A stretch of 64,000 nucleotides of DNA from Candidatus Methanoperedens sp. BLZ2 (lineage in GTDB: Archaea; Halobacteriota; Methanosarcinia; Methanosarcinales; Methanoperedenaceae): NCBI RefSeq assembly GCF_002487355.1, contig NZ_NTMG01000060.1:1-64000 (forward strand). Reading direction: 5' to 3'. Every line of letters begins with the position of its first letter. Position 1 is the stretch's first letter. The position numbers were made by a program, and so were the translations under genes. This document shows, one piece after another, positions 35,638 through 43,032 of this stretch. The notes beneath the pieces are model-generated. The model was not told where the DNA came from, did no database searches, and saw nothing but the letters and a program-made list of their open reading frames with translations.

Positions 35638-36531
35638 ATGAAACGGAATTTAGGAAACGTGTTTGTAATTGCACAGAAGGAGTTTGCAGATAATCTCTAT
35701 AGTATGAGGTTCCTGGCATTACTCTCAATCGTTACACTAATAATATTCTCAATGAGCTATAGGAATGTCACCGAAGGACGTAATATGTTTGAGATAGGTT
35801 TTTTGGGTGTTGCTCAGATTATTGGGCTTTTCCTGCCGTTGCTTGGAATTGCGCTTGGGTTTGATACAATAGTGAAAGAACGCAAATCGGGTTCGCTAAA
35901 TGTTCTTTTAACTCATCCCATATTCAGGGATAATATAATTACAGGCAAAATTATTGGGTCTTTGGCAACATTGGCACTGGTTGTGGGTATAGCTGTAATT
36001 GCTTCAGTGGGAACAATGCTCTTTGGAACTGGAGTGCAGGTTAGTCTTTTCCAGCTTGAGCGTATACTAATTTTTGCTATCCTGACATTTCTTTATATCT
36101 CTATCTTCGTAGGTATTGGCATATTCCTCTCGATAGTTTCGAAAAGTGCTTCAAACTCATTGATTTATGGGATAGCTATCTGGCTCAATGTGGTTGTAGC
36201 GTTTGGTGCGATTATTGCAGTAATAGCATCTATGATAACCGGACAACCTTTTCTTGATTTTGATAATCCAACACTTGAACTCAACGCAAAAATGCAAAAA
36301 TTTACACCGCTCCATCACTATGCCGAAACTGTTAGTGGTGTGCCAAGTTTCAGTTGGGGAGGAATAAGCATCCAATCAAGTAAGCTAAGCAGTGGAATCT
36401 TCGATACAGGTAATTCACTGGATAAATGGATACAGGAATATTGGTCAAACCTCATAGTGCTAATCACCTTACCGATTATTTTATTCATCGCATCATTTGT
36501 AGCATTCCTGCGTAAGGATATAACATTGTGA
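35638..36531 (+). CDS. ABC-2 type transporter permease
   Basis: 297 residues, six predicted membrane helices. Begins VIAQKEFADNLYSMRF and has the family's VKERKSGSLNVLLTHPIFRDNIITGKI segment between helices 2 and 3. Nearly the same layout as the next gene, so the two form a heterodimeric channel with the ATPase at 39013. Substrate unknown. GAGGATT ribosome binding site. Confidence 0.85.
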   Translation: MKRNLGNVFVIAQKEFADNLYSMRFLALLSIVTLIIFSMSYRNVTEGRNMFEIGFLGVAQIIGLFLPLLGIALGFDTIVKERKSGSLNVLLTHPIFRDNIITGKIIGSLATLALVVGIAVIASVGTMLFGTGVQVSLFQLERILIFAILTFLYISIFVGIGIFLSIVSKSASNSLIYGIAIWLNVVVAFGAIIAVIASMITGQPFLDFDNPTLELNAKMQKFTPLHHYAETVSGVPSFSWGGISIQSSKLSSGIFDTGNSLDKWIQEYWSNLIVLITLPIILFIASFVAFLRKDITL

Positions 36532-36537
36532 GGAATT

Positions 36538-37443
36538 ATGAAAATAAGCTTCAAAAATTCAATTGTTATTGCCCAGAAAGAATTCGCAGACAATATCTTT
36601 AGTCCTGTATTTTTAGTTCTTCTTATTACTTTTACATTAATTATTTTCAGTTTTAGCTATGAGAGTGGGTTGGAAGCTGAGGACTTTACAAAAGAAGGCT
36701 CTTTATTAATGGCTGGATTTTCAGGCGTGACCAAGATAATTGGCTGGTTTTCCCCTCTAATAGGAGTTGTATTGGGATTTGATGCAATAGTTAAAGAACG
36801 AAAATCCGGAACTTTAAACGTTCTTTTAACGCATCCTGTATTCAGGGATAATATTATTATTGGTAAGATTTTAGGAGCAATGATAACATTATCCCTGGTC
36901 ATGATAATTTCAACTATTATATCAATCAGCAGCTTGCTTCTTATCTTAGGCGGCACAATAAACGGAATGGAGATGAGCAGGCTATTTTTGTTCATCGTAA
37001 TAACCTTCTTCTACAGCCTTATCTTTCTGGGAATTAGTGTTATTCTTTCTATCGTTGTAAAAGAAGCATCAGACTCATTGGTTTACAATGTTGTATTCTG
37101 GCTGGGTTTCTGTGCTGTATTTGCAGCAATTTCAGTCGCATCTGCAATCATTTTGACTGGTCAGCCAATCAGGATTGGCAGCACGTCTTTTGAACTGGCA
37201 CTGAACCTGGCGAATATATCTCCGCTTCATCATTATGCAGAAGCAGCAGCAGGCCAGGGCTACCTTGGGTGGGGAGGTTTTGGAACTGAACCGGCCACTA
37301 TAAAAGGAATATTAGACACCCGCTTTACACTCTCCCAGTGGTTCAGCGAGTTCTGGATGAATTTAACAGTGCTGATCGTAACCCCGATCATCCTTCTAAT
37401 CATTGCTTTCATCGCATTTCTCAGGAAGGACATAAGTACATGA
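36538..37443 (+). CDS. ABC-2 type transporter permease, paralogue
   Basis: 301 residues, six helices. Clear paralogue of the preceding gene (VIAQKEFADNIF, VKERKSGTLNVLLTHPVFRDNII, ISPLHHYAEAAAG). Starts 6 nt after it and overlaps the next gene by 4 nt (ATGA). The pair arose by tandem duplication and should make the membrane part of the exporter. Confidence 0.85.
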   Translation: MKISFKNSIVIAQKEFADNIFSPVFLVLLITFTLIIFSFSYESGLEAEDFTKEGSLLMAGFSGVTKIIGWFSPLIGVVLGFDAIVKERKSGTLNVLLTHPVFRDNIIIGKILGAMITLSLVMIISTIISISSLLLILGGTINGMEMSRLFLFIVITFFYSLIFLGISVILSIVVKEASDSLVYNVVFWLGFCAVFAAISVASAIILTGQPIRIGSTSFELALNLANISPLHHYAEAAAGQGYLGWGGFGTEPATIKGILDTRFTLSQWFSEFWMNLTVLIVTPIILLIIAFIAFLRKDIST

Positions 37444-39011
37444 ATAAAATTTTAAGAATTTTTGGAATTATAACAATACTTACATTACTCCTGATACCAT
37501 TAGCCGCAGCAGAATTCTCCCAGGTCACAGCCACCACTGATATAACAGGCAAAGTCGTCCGCCCGGGTGACACAGTCGAATTCACCACAACACTGAAAAA
37601 ACTCTACAACACCACAAAAAGCGTCTCTGTCAAACTATTCATAGACAAAAAACCAGACGACTGGCTTGCGGGCTTCTATGCAGATAACAACCAGGTCAGC
37701 CAGATAACCTTCCCTGCAGACTCAATAACCTCAAAGCAGGTCGTTGTAAGAGTGCGGGTTCCACCAAACACAAGCAACGGCTCCTACCTGATAAGGATAG
37801 GGTTGCAGCCTTATGGCGAGGATGTTACCAATTATGAATTGATATACCGCGATTTTGCGGCAACTGTGGACAGGAATGCTATGCCCAATCTTGATATATA
37901 CTCAGGCATACCCGGAAGAAAGACCCATCCTGGCATTCCAGCCAGATTCCTTGTTACAGTTGAGAACAAATATGACAGCAGGGCAACGGTTAAGCTCTCG
38001 ATACTTTCAAAGCCAGGTGAATGGGGCGTGGACCTGCTCTCTTCAGACGGCGCAAGGATCACAAAAATGAGTATTCCTGCAAAAGGTAAGCAGGATTTTG
38101 ATGTTGTCGCCCAGCCTCCTGTTAATTCAACCGACGGGGATTATGAGGTGCTGGTAGGCGCTTCTATGGACAGCGGCAGCCAGATAATATCACTGCCGCT
38201 GAGTATCACCATTAATCCTGAGCTTGATCCAACCCAGGCATTGAGTGCATATCTTGAAATGCGCTCAGCTATAGCAGGGCTTGAAGTCCGGCCTGAAAAT
38301 ACAGCAGAGTTTGCCGTATCCCTGAAAAACAGATATGACCAGCAGCTCAAGCTGAACCTGAAAGCACTGGATAAGCCGCAAGGCTGGAATGTGGAGTTTC
38401 TTTCGGATACGGATGATAATGTGAGGCTTACCACGCTTGAACTGCCGGCAAAAGGCGAGCAAAATTTCATAGTGAAAATCAAACCTTCCCTGAACGCAAG
38501 CGATGGCATATATCCTGTACTCGTGGGTGCTGTCAGCGGGGATGACAGGAGCGTGTCCCATAGACTTGAAGTTACCGTCAATAAAGGTCTTGAGAATAGC
38601 CAGATACTCAGCCTTTATCCGAGCTACAGCGAAGTAACTCTTAATCCTGGCAGCTCGACAGAAATCAGTGTAAGCCTGAGAAACGGCGGGGATGAGGCAT
38701 TGAGCGATGTGCAGCTTGAGATACAGGAAGTAAGCGGCATCAGTACCCAGATAAGGAGCTTCGGGACAATAGAAAAACTGGAGGCTGGCGAATCAAGGAA
38801 TATCCCTGTTGAGATTACAGCACGGGCAGATGCCGGATCGGGGATAAAAGAAATATTCATGCGTGCAAAGAGCGGCGATATCCAGGGCGAGGAAAAGACC
38901 ATCAAAGTGAATGTTGAAAAATCAGGTTCAAGCGGGATAGCAGGGATCGGGATGGTTGTGATTGCTATTGTTGCGCTTGTATTTATAATACGAAAGTTCG
39001 GGAGGAGATAA
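37440..39011 (+). CDS. NEW3/CARDB-domain membrane-anchored protein of the ABC operon
   Basis: 523 residues from ATG 37440, which overlaps the permease stop. Signal peptide to LAAA, then three or four repeated extracellular Ig-like units of about 110 residues of the NEW3/alpha-galactosidase-associated type (FVVTVENKYDSRATVKLSILSKPGEW; FAVSLKNRYDQQ; ISVSLRNGGDEALSDV). A C-terminal membrane helix and basic end (FIIRKFGRR) anchor it. Such proteins accompany ABC-2 exporters in methanogenic archaea; role as an accessory or substrate-binding part is inferred. Confidence 0.78.
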   Translation: MNKILRIFGIITILTLLLIPLAAAEFSQVTATTDITGKVVRPGDTVEFTTTLKKLYNTTKSVSVKLFIDKKPDDWLAGFYADNNQVSQITFPADSITSKQVVVRVRVPPNTSNGSYLIRIGLQPYGEDVTNYELIYRDFAATVDRNAMPNLDIYSGIPGRKTHPGIPARFLVTVENKYDSRATVKLSILSKPGEWGVDLLSSDGARITKMSIPAKGKQDFDVVAQPPVNSTDGDYEVLVGASMDSGSQIISLPLSITINPELDPTQALSAYLEMRSAIAGLEVRPENTAEFAVSLKNRYDQQLKLNLKALDKPQGWNVEFLSDTDDNVRLTTLELPAKGEQNFIVKIKPSLNASDGIYPVLVGAVSGDDRSVSHRLEVTVNKGLENSQILSLYPSYSEVTLNPGSSTEISVSLRNGGDEALSDVQLEIQEVSGISTQIRSFGTIEKLEAGESRNIPVEITARADAGSGIKEIFMRAKSGDIQGEEKTIKVNVEKSGSSGIAGIGMVVIAIVALVFIIRKFGRR

Positions 39012-39012
39012 A

Positions 39013-40023
39013 ATGGACAACGTAAAAATGGATATAATAAAAATGGACAAAGAAACCAATCAAGAAACCAATCAAAATGAGAACATTATAGAAACCATAA
39101 ATCTTACCAAGCGTTTTGGTAAGAAAAACGAGCTTGTTGCAGTGGATTCGCTAAACCTTGGCGTTAAAAAGGGCGAGGTCTTTGGCTTTGTCGGTCCCAA
39201 TGGCGCAGGAAAGACCACTACGATGAAGATGCTGATAGGTTTGCTTGAGCCTACAGGCGGCTCTGGAAAAGTTGCAGGCTTTGATATTGTGAGAGAAGTC
39301 ATTAAGATAAGGGAAGCAACAGGTGTTTTGCCTGAACCTGCCGGGTTTTATGATAATCTTACTGCAAGGCAGAATCTCAGGTTCTATGCAAAGCTCTATG
39401 ATATCGATGAAAAGACACGGGAGAAGCGGATCGTTGACCTGCTTGAGCTTGTGGGTCTTAACCGTGCCATAGACCAAAGGACAGGCGGGTTCTCAACCGG
39501 CATGCGTAAACGTTTCGGTCTTGCCCAGGCGTTGATAAATGAGCCAGGTGTCCTGTTCCTGGATGAGCCTACCAGCGGAATAGACCCTCTCGGTGCCCAG
39601 ATGATGCGCGATTTGATCAAGAAGCTCAGCAAAGAGAAGGGTGTGACCGTGTTCCTGAGCAGCCACAGCATGGCAGAGGTTGAGGAAATATGTGACAGGA
39701 TCGGGGTGATTGCGCGCGGTAAGCTGCTTGCCGTAGGTACGGTGGAGGAACTCAGGGATAGGGTGAGGGAAAAAGTAGGTGTAAGGTTTACACTTGAAGT
39801 CCAGGATTTGCCTGTGCAGAGGGTCTTAGAGGGATTGAAAGGAGTTAATGGTGTGCGTTCTGTTGAGCCGGTTAACGGTCATATATCGCTGCTGACAGAT
39901 GTGGGAACGCGCATGGAGATAGCTGTAGCTGTGAAGTCCATGGGCGGAACCATATCCCGATTCGAGGAGGAGAGAATGGATTTGCAGCGGGTGTTCCTGA
40001 AGTTGATAGAAGAGGCGGCATGA
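39013..40023 (+). CDS. ABC-2 exporter ATPase subunit
   Basis: 336 residues. After a charged head rich in Asn/Glu, the ATPase has Walker A GPNGAGKTT, signature FSTGMRKR, Walker B VLFLDEPTSGIDP and the H-loop LSSHS. The C-terminal 90 residues form the extra domain usual in drug/Nod-factor type ATPases. Gap to the NEW3 gene is 1 nt. It powers the two permeases. Conserved structured element C begins about 100 nt downstream. Confidence 0.9.
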   Translation: MDNVKMDIIKMDKETNQETNQNENIIETINLTKRFGKKNELVAVDSLNLGVKKGEVFGFVGPNGAGKTTTMKMLIGLLEPTGGSGKVAGFDIVREVIKIREATGVLPEPAGFYDNLTARQNLRFYAKLYDIDEKTREKRIVDLLELVGLNRAIDQRTGGFSTGMRKRFGLAQALINEPGVLFLDEPTSGIDPLGAQMMRDLIKKLSKEKGVTVFLSSHSMAEVEEICDRIGVIARGKLLAVGTVEELRDRVREKVGVRFTLEVQDLPVQRVLEGLKGVNGVRSVEPVNGHISLLTDVGTRMEIAVAVKSMGGTISRFEEERMDLQRVFLKLIEEAA

Positions 40024-40126
40024 TGCCCGTACATATGTGCCATTAAATTAAAATTAGAAATATGTATAATGTATCGATATGTAAGCAGTTGTCACAGAAA
40101 TTATAAATAATTATAAGAGTTTACAG

Positions 40127-40243
40127 AAATCGTGCGGGGTTCAACTGAACTTACCAAGAATGGTTAAACCCCAGACATCGCCCGAAGGCATGATAATATT
40201 AGCTTTGAACTTATTTAAAGCCAGCGCTGCGCCTGATGAGGGC
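40127..40243 (+). promoter_or_regulatory. structured leader element, copy C, with kink-turn
   Basis: GGGGTTCA/(A)ACCCC hairpin, then GCCCGAAGGC (40180-40189) facing GCCTGATGAGGGC (40231-40243). These strands form AGGC/GCCU, a 3-nt GAU bulge, tandem G-A pairs, and GCCC/GGGC: all parts of a kink-turn. Between them are GCTTT/AAAGC and AGCGCT. No secreted gene follows; a 5-codon ORF remnant does. So this copy may be orphaned, or may act on the operon at 40421. Confidence 0.5.
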
Positions 40244-40307
40244 AGCAAAGAATACAAAATTAATGGCCAACAAAATGTGAATCAGGTTATAAAAATTCTA
40301 TTCTAAA

Positions 40308-40362
40308 GTTTCTATTACAACCTTAAAGGTCATGTTCGTATATTAAAATGTAGTTGGTATAG
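40308..40362 (+). repeat. 55-bp direct repeat, copy 2 (possible promoter)
   Basis: One mismatch to 30688-30742. Palindrome ACCTTAAAGGT at 40320-40330 and TATATTAAAA at 40339-40348. The first gene of the redox operon starts at 40421, leaving an untranslated leader of about 50 nt if transcription starts 25 nt past the AT box. Element C and this repeat fill most of the 397-nt gap 40024-40420. Confidence 0.6.
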
Positions 40363-40420
40363 TTTTATGACGGCTAAGTATATGCTAATAACCTGCCAAT
40401 ATGTTCTCGAGGTGAATTAA

Positions 40421-40585
40421 ATGCCTGAATGGAAATATACAAACAAAAAAGTGACAAAAGAAGAAGCACAGAAGTCGTTAGATGCCGTAAAAAGCGCATG
40501 TTTCAAATGTGAAAAACATGCCAGCGGCTGCCCTATCTCAAGAACAGCAGGTGAGATAAAAGCAATGACGGAGGAAAAATCATGA
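40421..40585 (+). CDS. 54-residue three-Cys protein
   Basis: ATG 40421 with GAGGTG upstream. Sequence contains ACFKCEKHASGCPIS, giving Cys27, Cys30 and Cys37, suited to metal or cluster binding. It overlaps the MTH865 gene by four bases (ATGA), so the pair are co-translated. Too short for general gene callers but well supported by ribosome binding site and overlap. Function unknown. Confidence 0.65.
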   Translation: MPEWKYTNKKVTKEEAQKSLDAVKSACFKCEKHASGCPISRTAGEIKAMTEEKS

Positions 40586-40821
40586 GCGTAAAAGAAGAGA
40601 TACATGCACAGATCGTCGGAGGACTTGCAGGCGCAAAGTTCCCGATAAAGACGCCGGAACAACTCCTGTCCGCATTCCCGGACGGCGCCAATACCACATG
40701 CAAGGCAGGCGACATTGAAGTGACGGCAGGCCAGGCAGGAAAACTGCTAAAAGCAAGCGATTTTCCTTTTAAGAACGCAAAAAAGGTTGCGGATGTAATC
40801 GTTGAAAGAGCAGGGCTCTAG
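40582..40821 (+). CDS. MTH865 family protein
   Basis: 79 residues, one MTH865 domain: KEEIHAQIVGGLAGAKFPIKTPEQLLSAFP, then TCKAGDIEVTAGQAGKLL and DFPFKNAKKVADVIVERAGL. An EF-hand-like helical fold is known for the family but no function. Last gene before a strong terminator, forming a short operon with the three-Cys protein. Confidence 0.85.
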   Translation: MSVKEEIHAQIVGGLAGAKFPIKTPEQLLSAFPDGANTTCKAGDIEVTAGQAGKLLKASDFPFKNAKKVADVIVERAGL

Positions 40822-40833
40822 GCCCTGTTTTTT
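40811..40833 (+). terminator. hairpin terminator
   Basis: CAGGGC (40811-40816) and GCCCTG (40822-40827) pair around TCTAG, followed by six T. The stem overlaps the last codons and stop of the MTH865 gene. It should separate this gene from the flavoprotein genes downstream. Confidence 0.85.
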
Positions 40834-40862
40834 CATATGATATTTTTTTTAAGAGAATAAAT

Positions 40863-41603
40863 ATGAAAGTTATAGGAATAAGCGGCAGTCCGACAAAAGA
40901 CAGCAACACAGACACACTGGTAAAAGCGATACTTGAGGCTACGGGAGCACAGACAGAATTTTTCAAGCTCTCATCTATAAAAGTAGGTCCCTGTATCGCG
41001 TGTATGAAATGCGTCCAGACCAATGAATGCATAATCAATGACGATTTTAAATGGCTTTCCAAAAAGGTAATGGAAGCAGATGCTATTGTTGTCGGTTCAT
41101 CAACATTCTACGGCGCAGCAAGCGCTTTTACAAAGGCGTTCATAGAGAGGCTATATTCAAAAAGGCACTTAAAACTCCTGACAGCAGGTAAGTTTGCTGC
41201 AACAGTCGCTGTCGGGGTAGCTGCTGAAAAAATGGTTGGTGAATGGCTTGGAAACGCCCTTCGCGCAGGGGGTATGGAGATCGTGGGAAGCATGACAGCA
41301 AAAGGTACACCATGCTGTTTTGTGTGCGGACCCGGTGAAACCTGTGCCTTTACGGTCTGGAATGCATACTCGAAAGAACTGACAGGTATGGACCTGGGCG
41401 TTGAGGAAGCATATAAGGAGTATCTTGAACTCCTCCCTGATAACAAACCGTATGCACACGGATCAGCTAAATTCCTGAAAAGTTACAGGTCTGTGAAGGA
41501 TGAACCCGAAGTTATGGCAGAAGCAGAAAGAATCGGGAGGCTTATTAAAGAGAGGATAAAGAACAAAAGTAAAACAGCAGGCGATTCAGAATGCAAGTGT
41601 TAG
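40863..41603 (+). CDS. iron-sulfur flavoprotein (NADPH-dependent FMN reductase family)
   Basis: 246 residues. Flavodoxin fold start MKVIGISGSPTKDSNTD. Cys44, Cys47, Cys50 and Cys56 in PCIACMKCVQTNEC make the compact [4Fe-4S] site of methanogen iron-sulfur flavoproteins; more Cys occur in TPCCFVCGPGETC and the final ECKC. It likely exchanges electrons with ferredoxin and reduces oxygen-related or unknown substrates. Its 3' end overlaps the next flavoprotein gene by 13 nt. Confidence 0.83.
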   Translation: MKVIGISGSPTKDSNTDTLVKAILEATGAQTEFFKLSSIKVGPCIACMKCVQTNECIINDDFKWLSKKVMEADAIVVGSSTFYGAASAFTKAFIERLYSKRHLKLLTAGKFAATVAVGVAAEKMVGEWLGNALRAGGMEIVGSMTAKGTPCCFVCGPGETCAFTVWNAYSKELTGMDLGVEEAYKEYLELLPDNKPYAHGSAKFLKSYRSVKDEPEVMAEAERIGRLIKERIKNKSKTAGDSECKC

Positions 41604-42229
41604 GAATAAGCGGCAGCCCTGTTAACAACAGCAACACTGACAGGCTGGTCAAAACAGTTCTTGAAGCTACGGGTCTTGATTACGAATTCATTAAACTTTC
41701 AGAGTACAATATCCATCCGTGCAGGGCATGCCTTGGCTGCGCCAGGGACAACATTTGCAGGCAGAAGGACGACTGGCATATTGTTGAAAATAAGATCAAA
41801 GAATGTGCGGCTCTTGTTATTGGCGGCTATCCTACCTATGGTACTCTTGACTCAAGAACAAAAATGCTGACTGAACGCATGTATTCCATGCATCATCAAA
41901 GAATGCTCAATAAAGGTAAAATTGGGGTGGCAGTAGCAGTCGGGGTCGGGCGGGGAATACCAGGCGTAGACCATGCTGCTGACCAGATCGCTGCTTTTAT
42001 GCAAATGGAAGGGATCAATGTAATCGGGAAAGTAAGCGGAACAGGAAACATTGCCTGTCTTTCATGCGGATATGGAGGCACCTGCGGGATAAGCGGAGTT
42101 CCGCTGTTGTTTGGCAAAGGAGCCATGCCATCAAAGGATAAATATATATCAATAGAGGGTCAAAAGGATATCATTGAGAAAGCAAAAGAAATAGGACAAA
42201 AAATCAGGGAGATGCTTGCAGGGAAATAA
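41591..42229 (+). CDS. iron-sulfur flavoprotein, paralogue
   Basis: 212 residues, same family as the gene before (MQVLGISGSPVNNSNTDRL; PCRACLGCARDNIC; ACLSCGYGGTCG). It lacks the C-terminal 30 residues of its neighbour. The overlap and resemblance suggest a duplicated pair working as a heteromer. The TSUP permease follows 13 nt later. Confidence 0.83.
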   Translation: MQVLGISGSPVNNSNTDRLVKTVLEATGLDYEFIKLSEYNIHPCRACLGCARDNICRQKDDWHIVENKIKECAALVIGGYPTYGTLDSRTKMLTERMYSMHHQRMLNKGKIGVAVAVGVGRGIPGVDHAADQIAAFMQMEGINVIGKVSGTGNIACLSCGYGGTCGISGVPLLFGKGAMPSKDKYISIEGQKDIIEKAKEIGQKIREMLAGK

Positions 42230-42242
42230 GCGAGGTTCCATA

Positions 42243-43016
42243 ATGGATTTCACCTTCTGGTATCTTTTCCCTGTTGGAATAATCATTTCCATCCTCTCGA
42301 TGTCTGCTGGTATCTCAGGGGCTAATTTCTGGATACCGGTGTATATATTTTTTATCAAGATCGACCCTTTAGTATCTTTCTGGCTGGCGCTTATTACGAT
42401 GCTTTTTGGATTTGGAAGTGGCGTGACAAGAAATATTTACCAGGGAACGATCAACTGGTACATTGTCAGACAATATTTAATCCCCTCAGTACCGGCTGCT
42501 GTCATCGGTTCTCTTATGTCATCTTATGTTAATGGAAATCATCTTATATTCATTTTCAGTTCTTTCATATTCATATTCGGGATGTATCAGCTCATTGTCA
42601 GTATCACTTCGAGGAAAGAACAGCCCAAACACCAGAGAATTTACCGGGAATTGGGTTTTGCAGGTGGTTTCCTGAAAGGATTAATTGCTACGGGTCTTGG
42701 CAAGTTGATAATGCCCGGGATGTGGGATCATGAACGAATAAAAAGCCCGTCACAGGTCATCGGTTCAACGATCGTTATCCTGTTTATTGTTGATTTTGTG
42801 GCTGCCATTACCCGAATGAACCCTGATTTTGTAAATAAACTTTTTGAGAATAGAACGGTACTAATTAATGCGCTAATTTTCGTAGTGCCATCAGTTGTTA
42901 TTGGAGGGCAGGTAGGACCACGAATTATCAGGAATACAAATGCTAATCGCCTGAAAATATATATTTCAGTTATGTTGATTTTTGTTAGCCTGCTGATATT
43001 TTCAAGGTTAGCATGA
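42243..43016 (+). CDS. TSUP (TauE/SafE) family permease
   Basis: 257 residues from ATG 42243 (GAGGTTCC upstream). Seven or eight membrane helices with the family's two-fold pattern: SMSAGISGANFWIPVYIFFIKIDP in the first half and GFAGGFLKGLIATGLGKLIMPG in the second. TSUP members move sulfite, sulfonates or other small anions. Located right after the flavoproteins, possibly one transcript; the substrate is not known. Confidence 0.78.
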   Translation: MDFTFWYLFPVGIIISILSMSAGISGANFWIPVYIFFIKIDPLVSFWLALITMLFGFGSGVTRNIYQGTINWYIVRQYLIPSVPAAVIGSLMSSYVNGNHLIFIFSSFIFIFGMYQLIVSITSRKEQPKHQRIYRELGFAGGFLKGLIATGLGKLIMPGMWDHERIKSPSQVIGSTIVILFIVDFVAAITRMNPDFVNKLFENRTVLINALIFVVPSVVIGGQVGPRIIRNTNANRLKIYISVMLIFVSLLIFSRLA

Positions 43017-43032
43017 TAGAATTTAATTTTGA

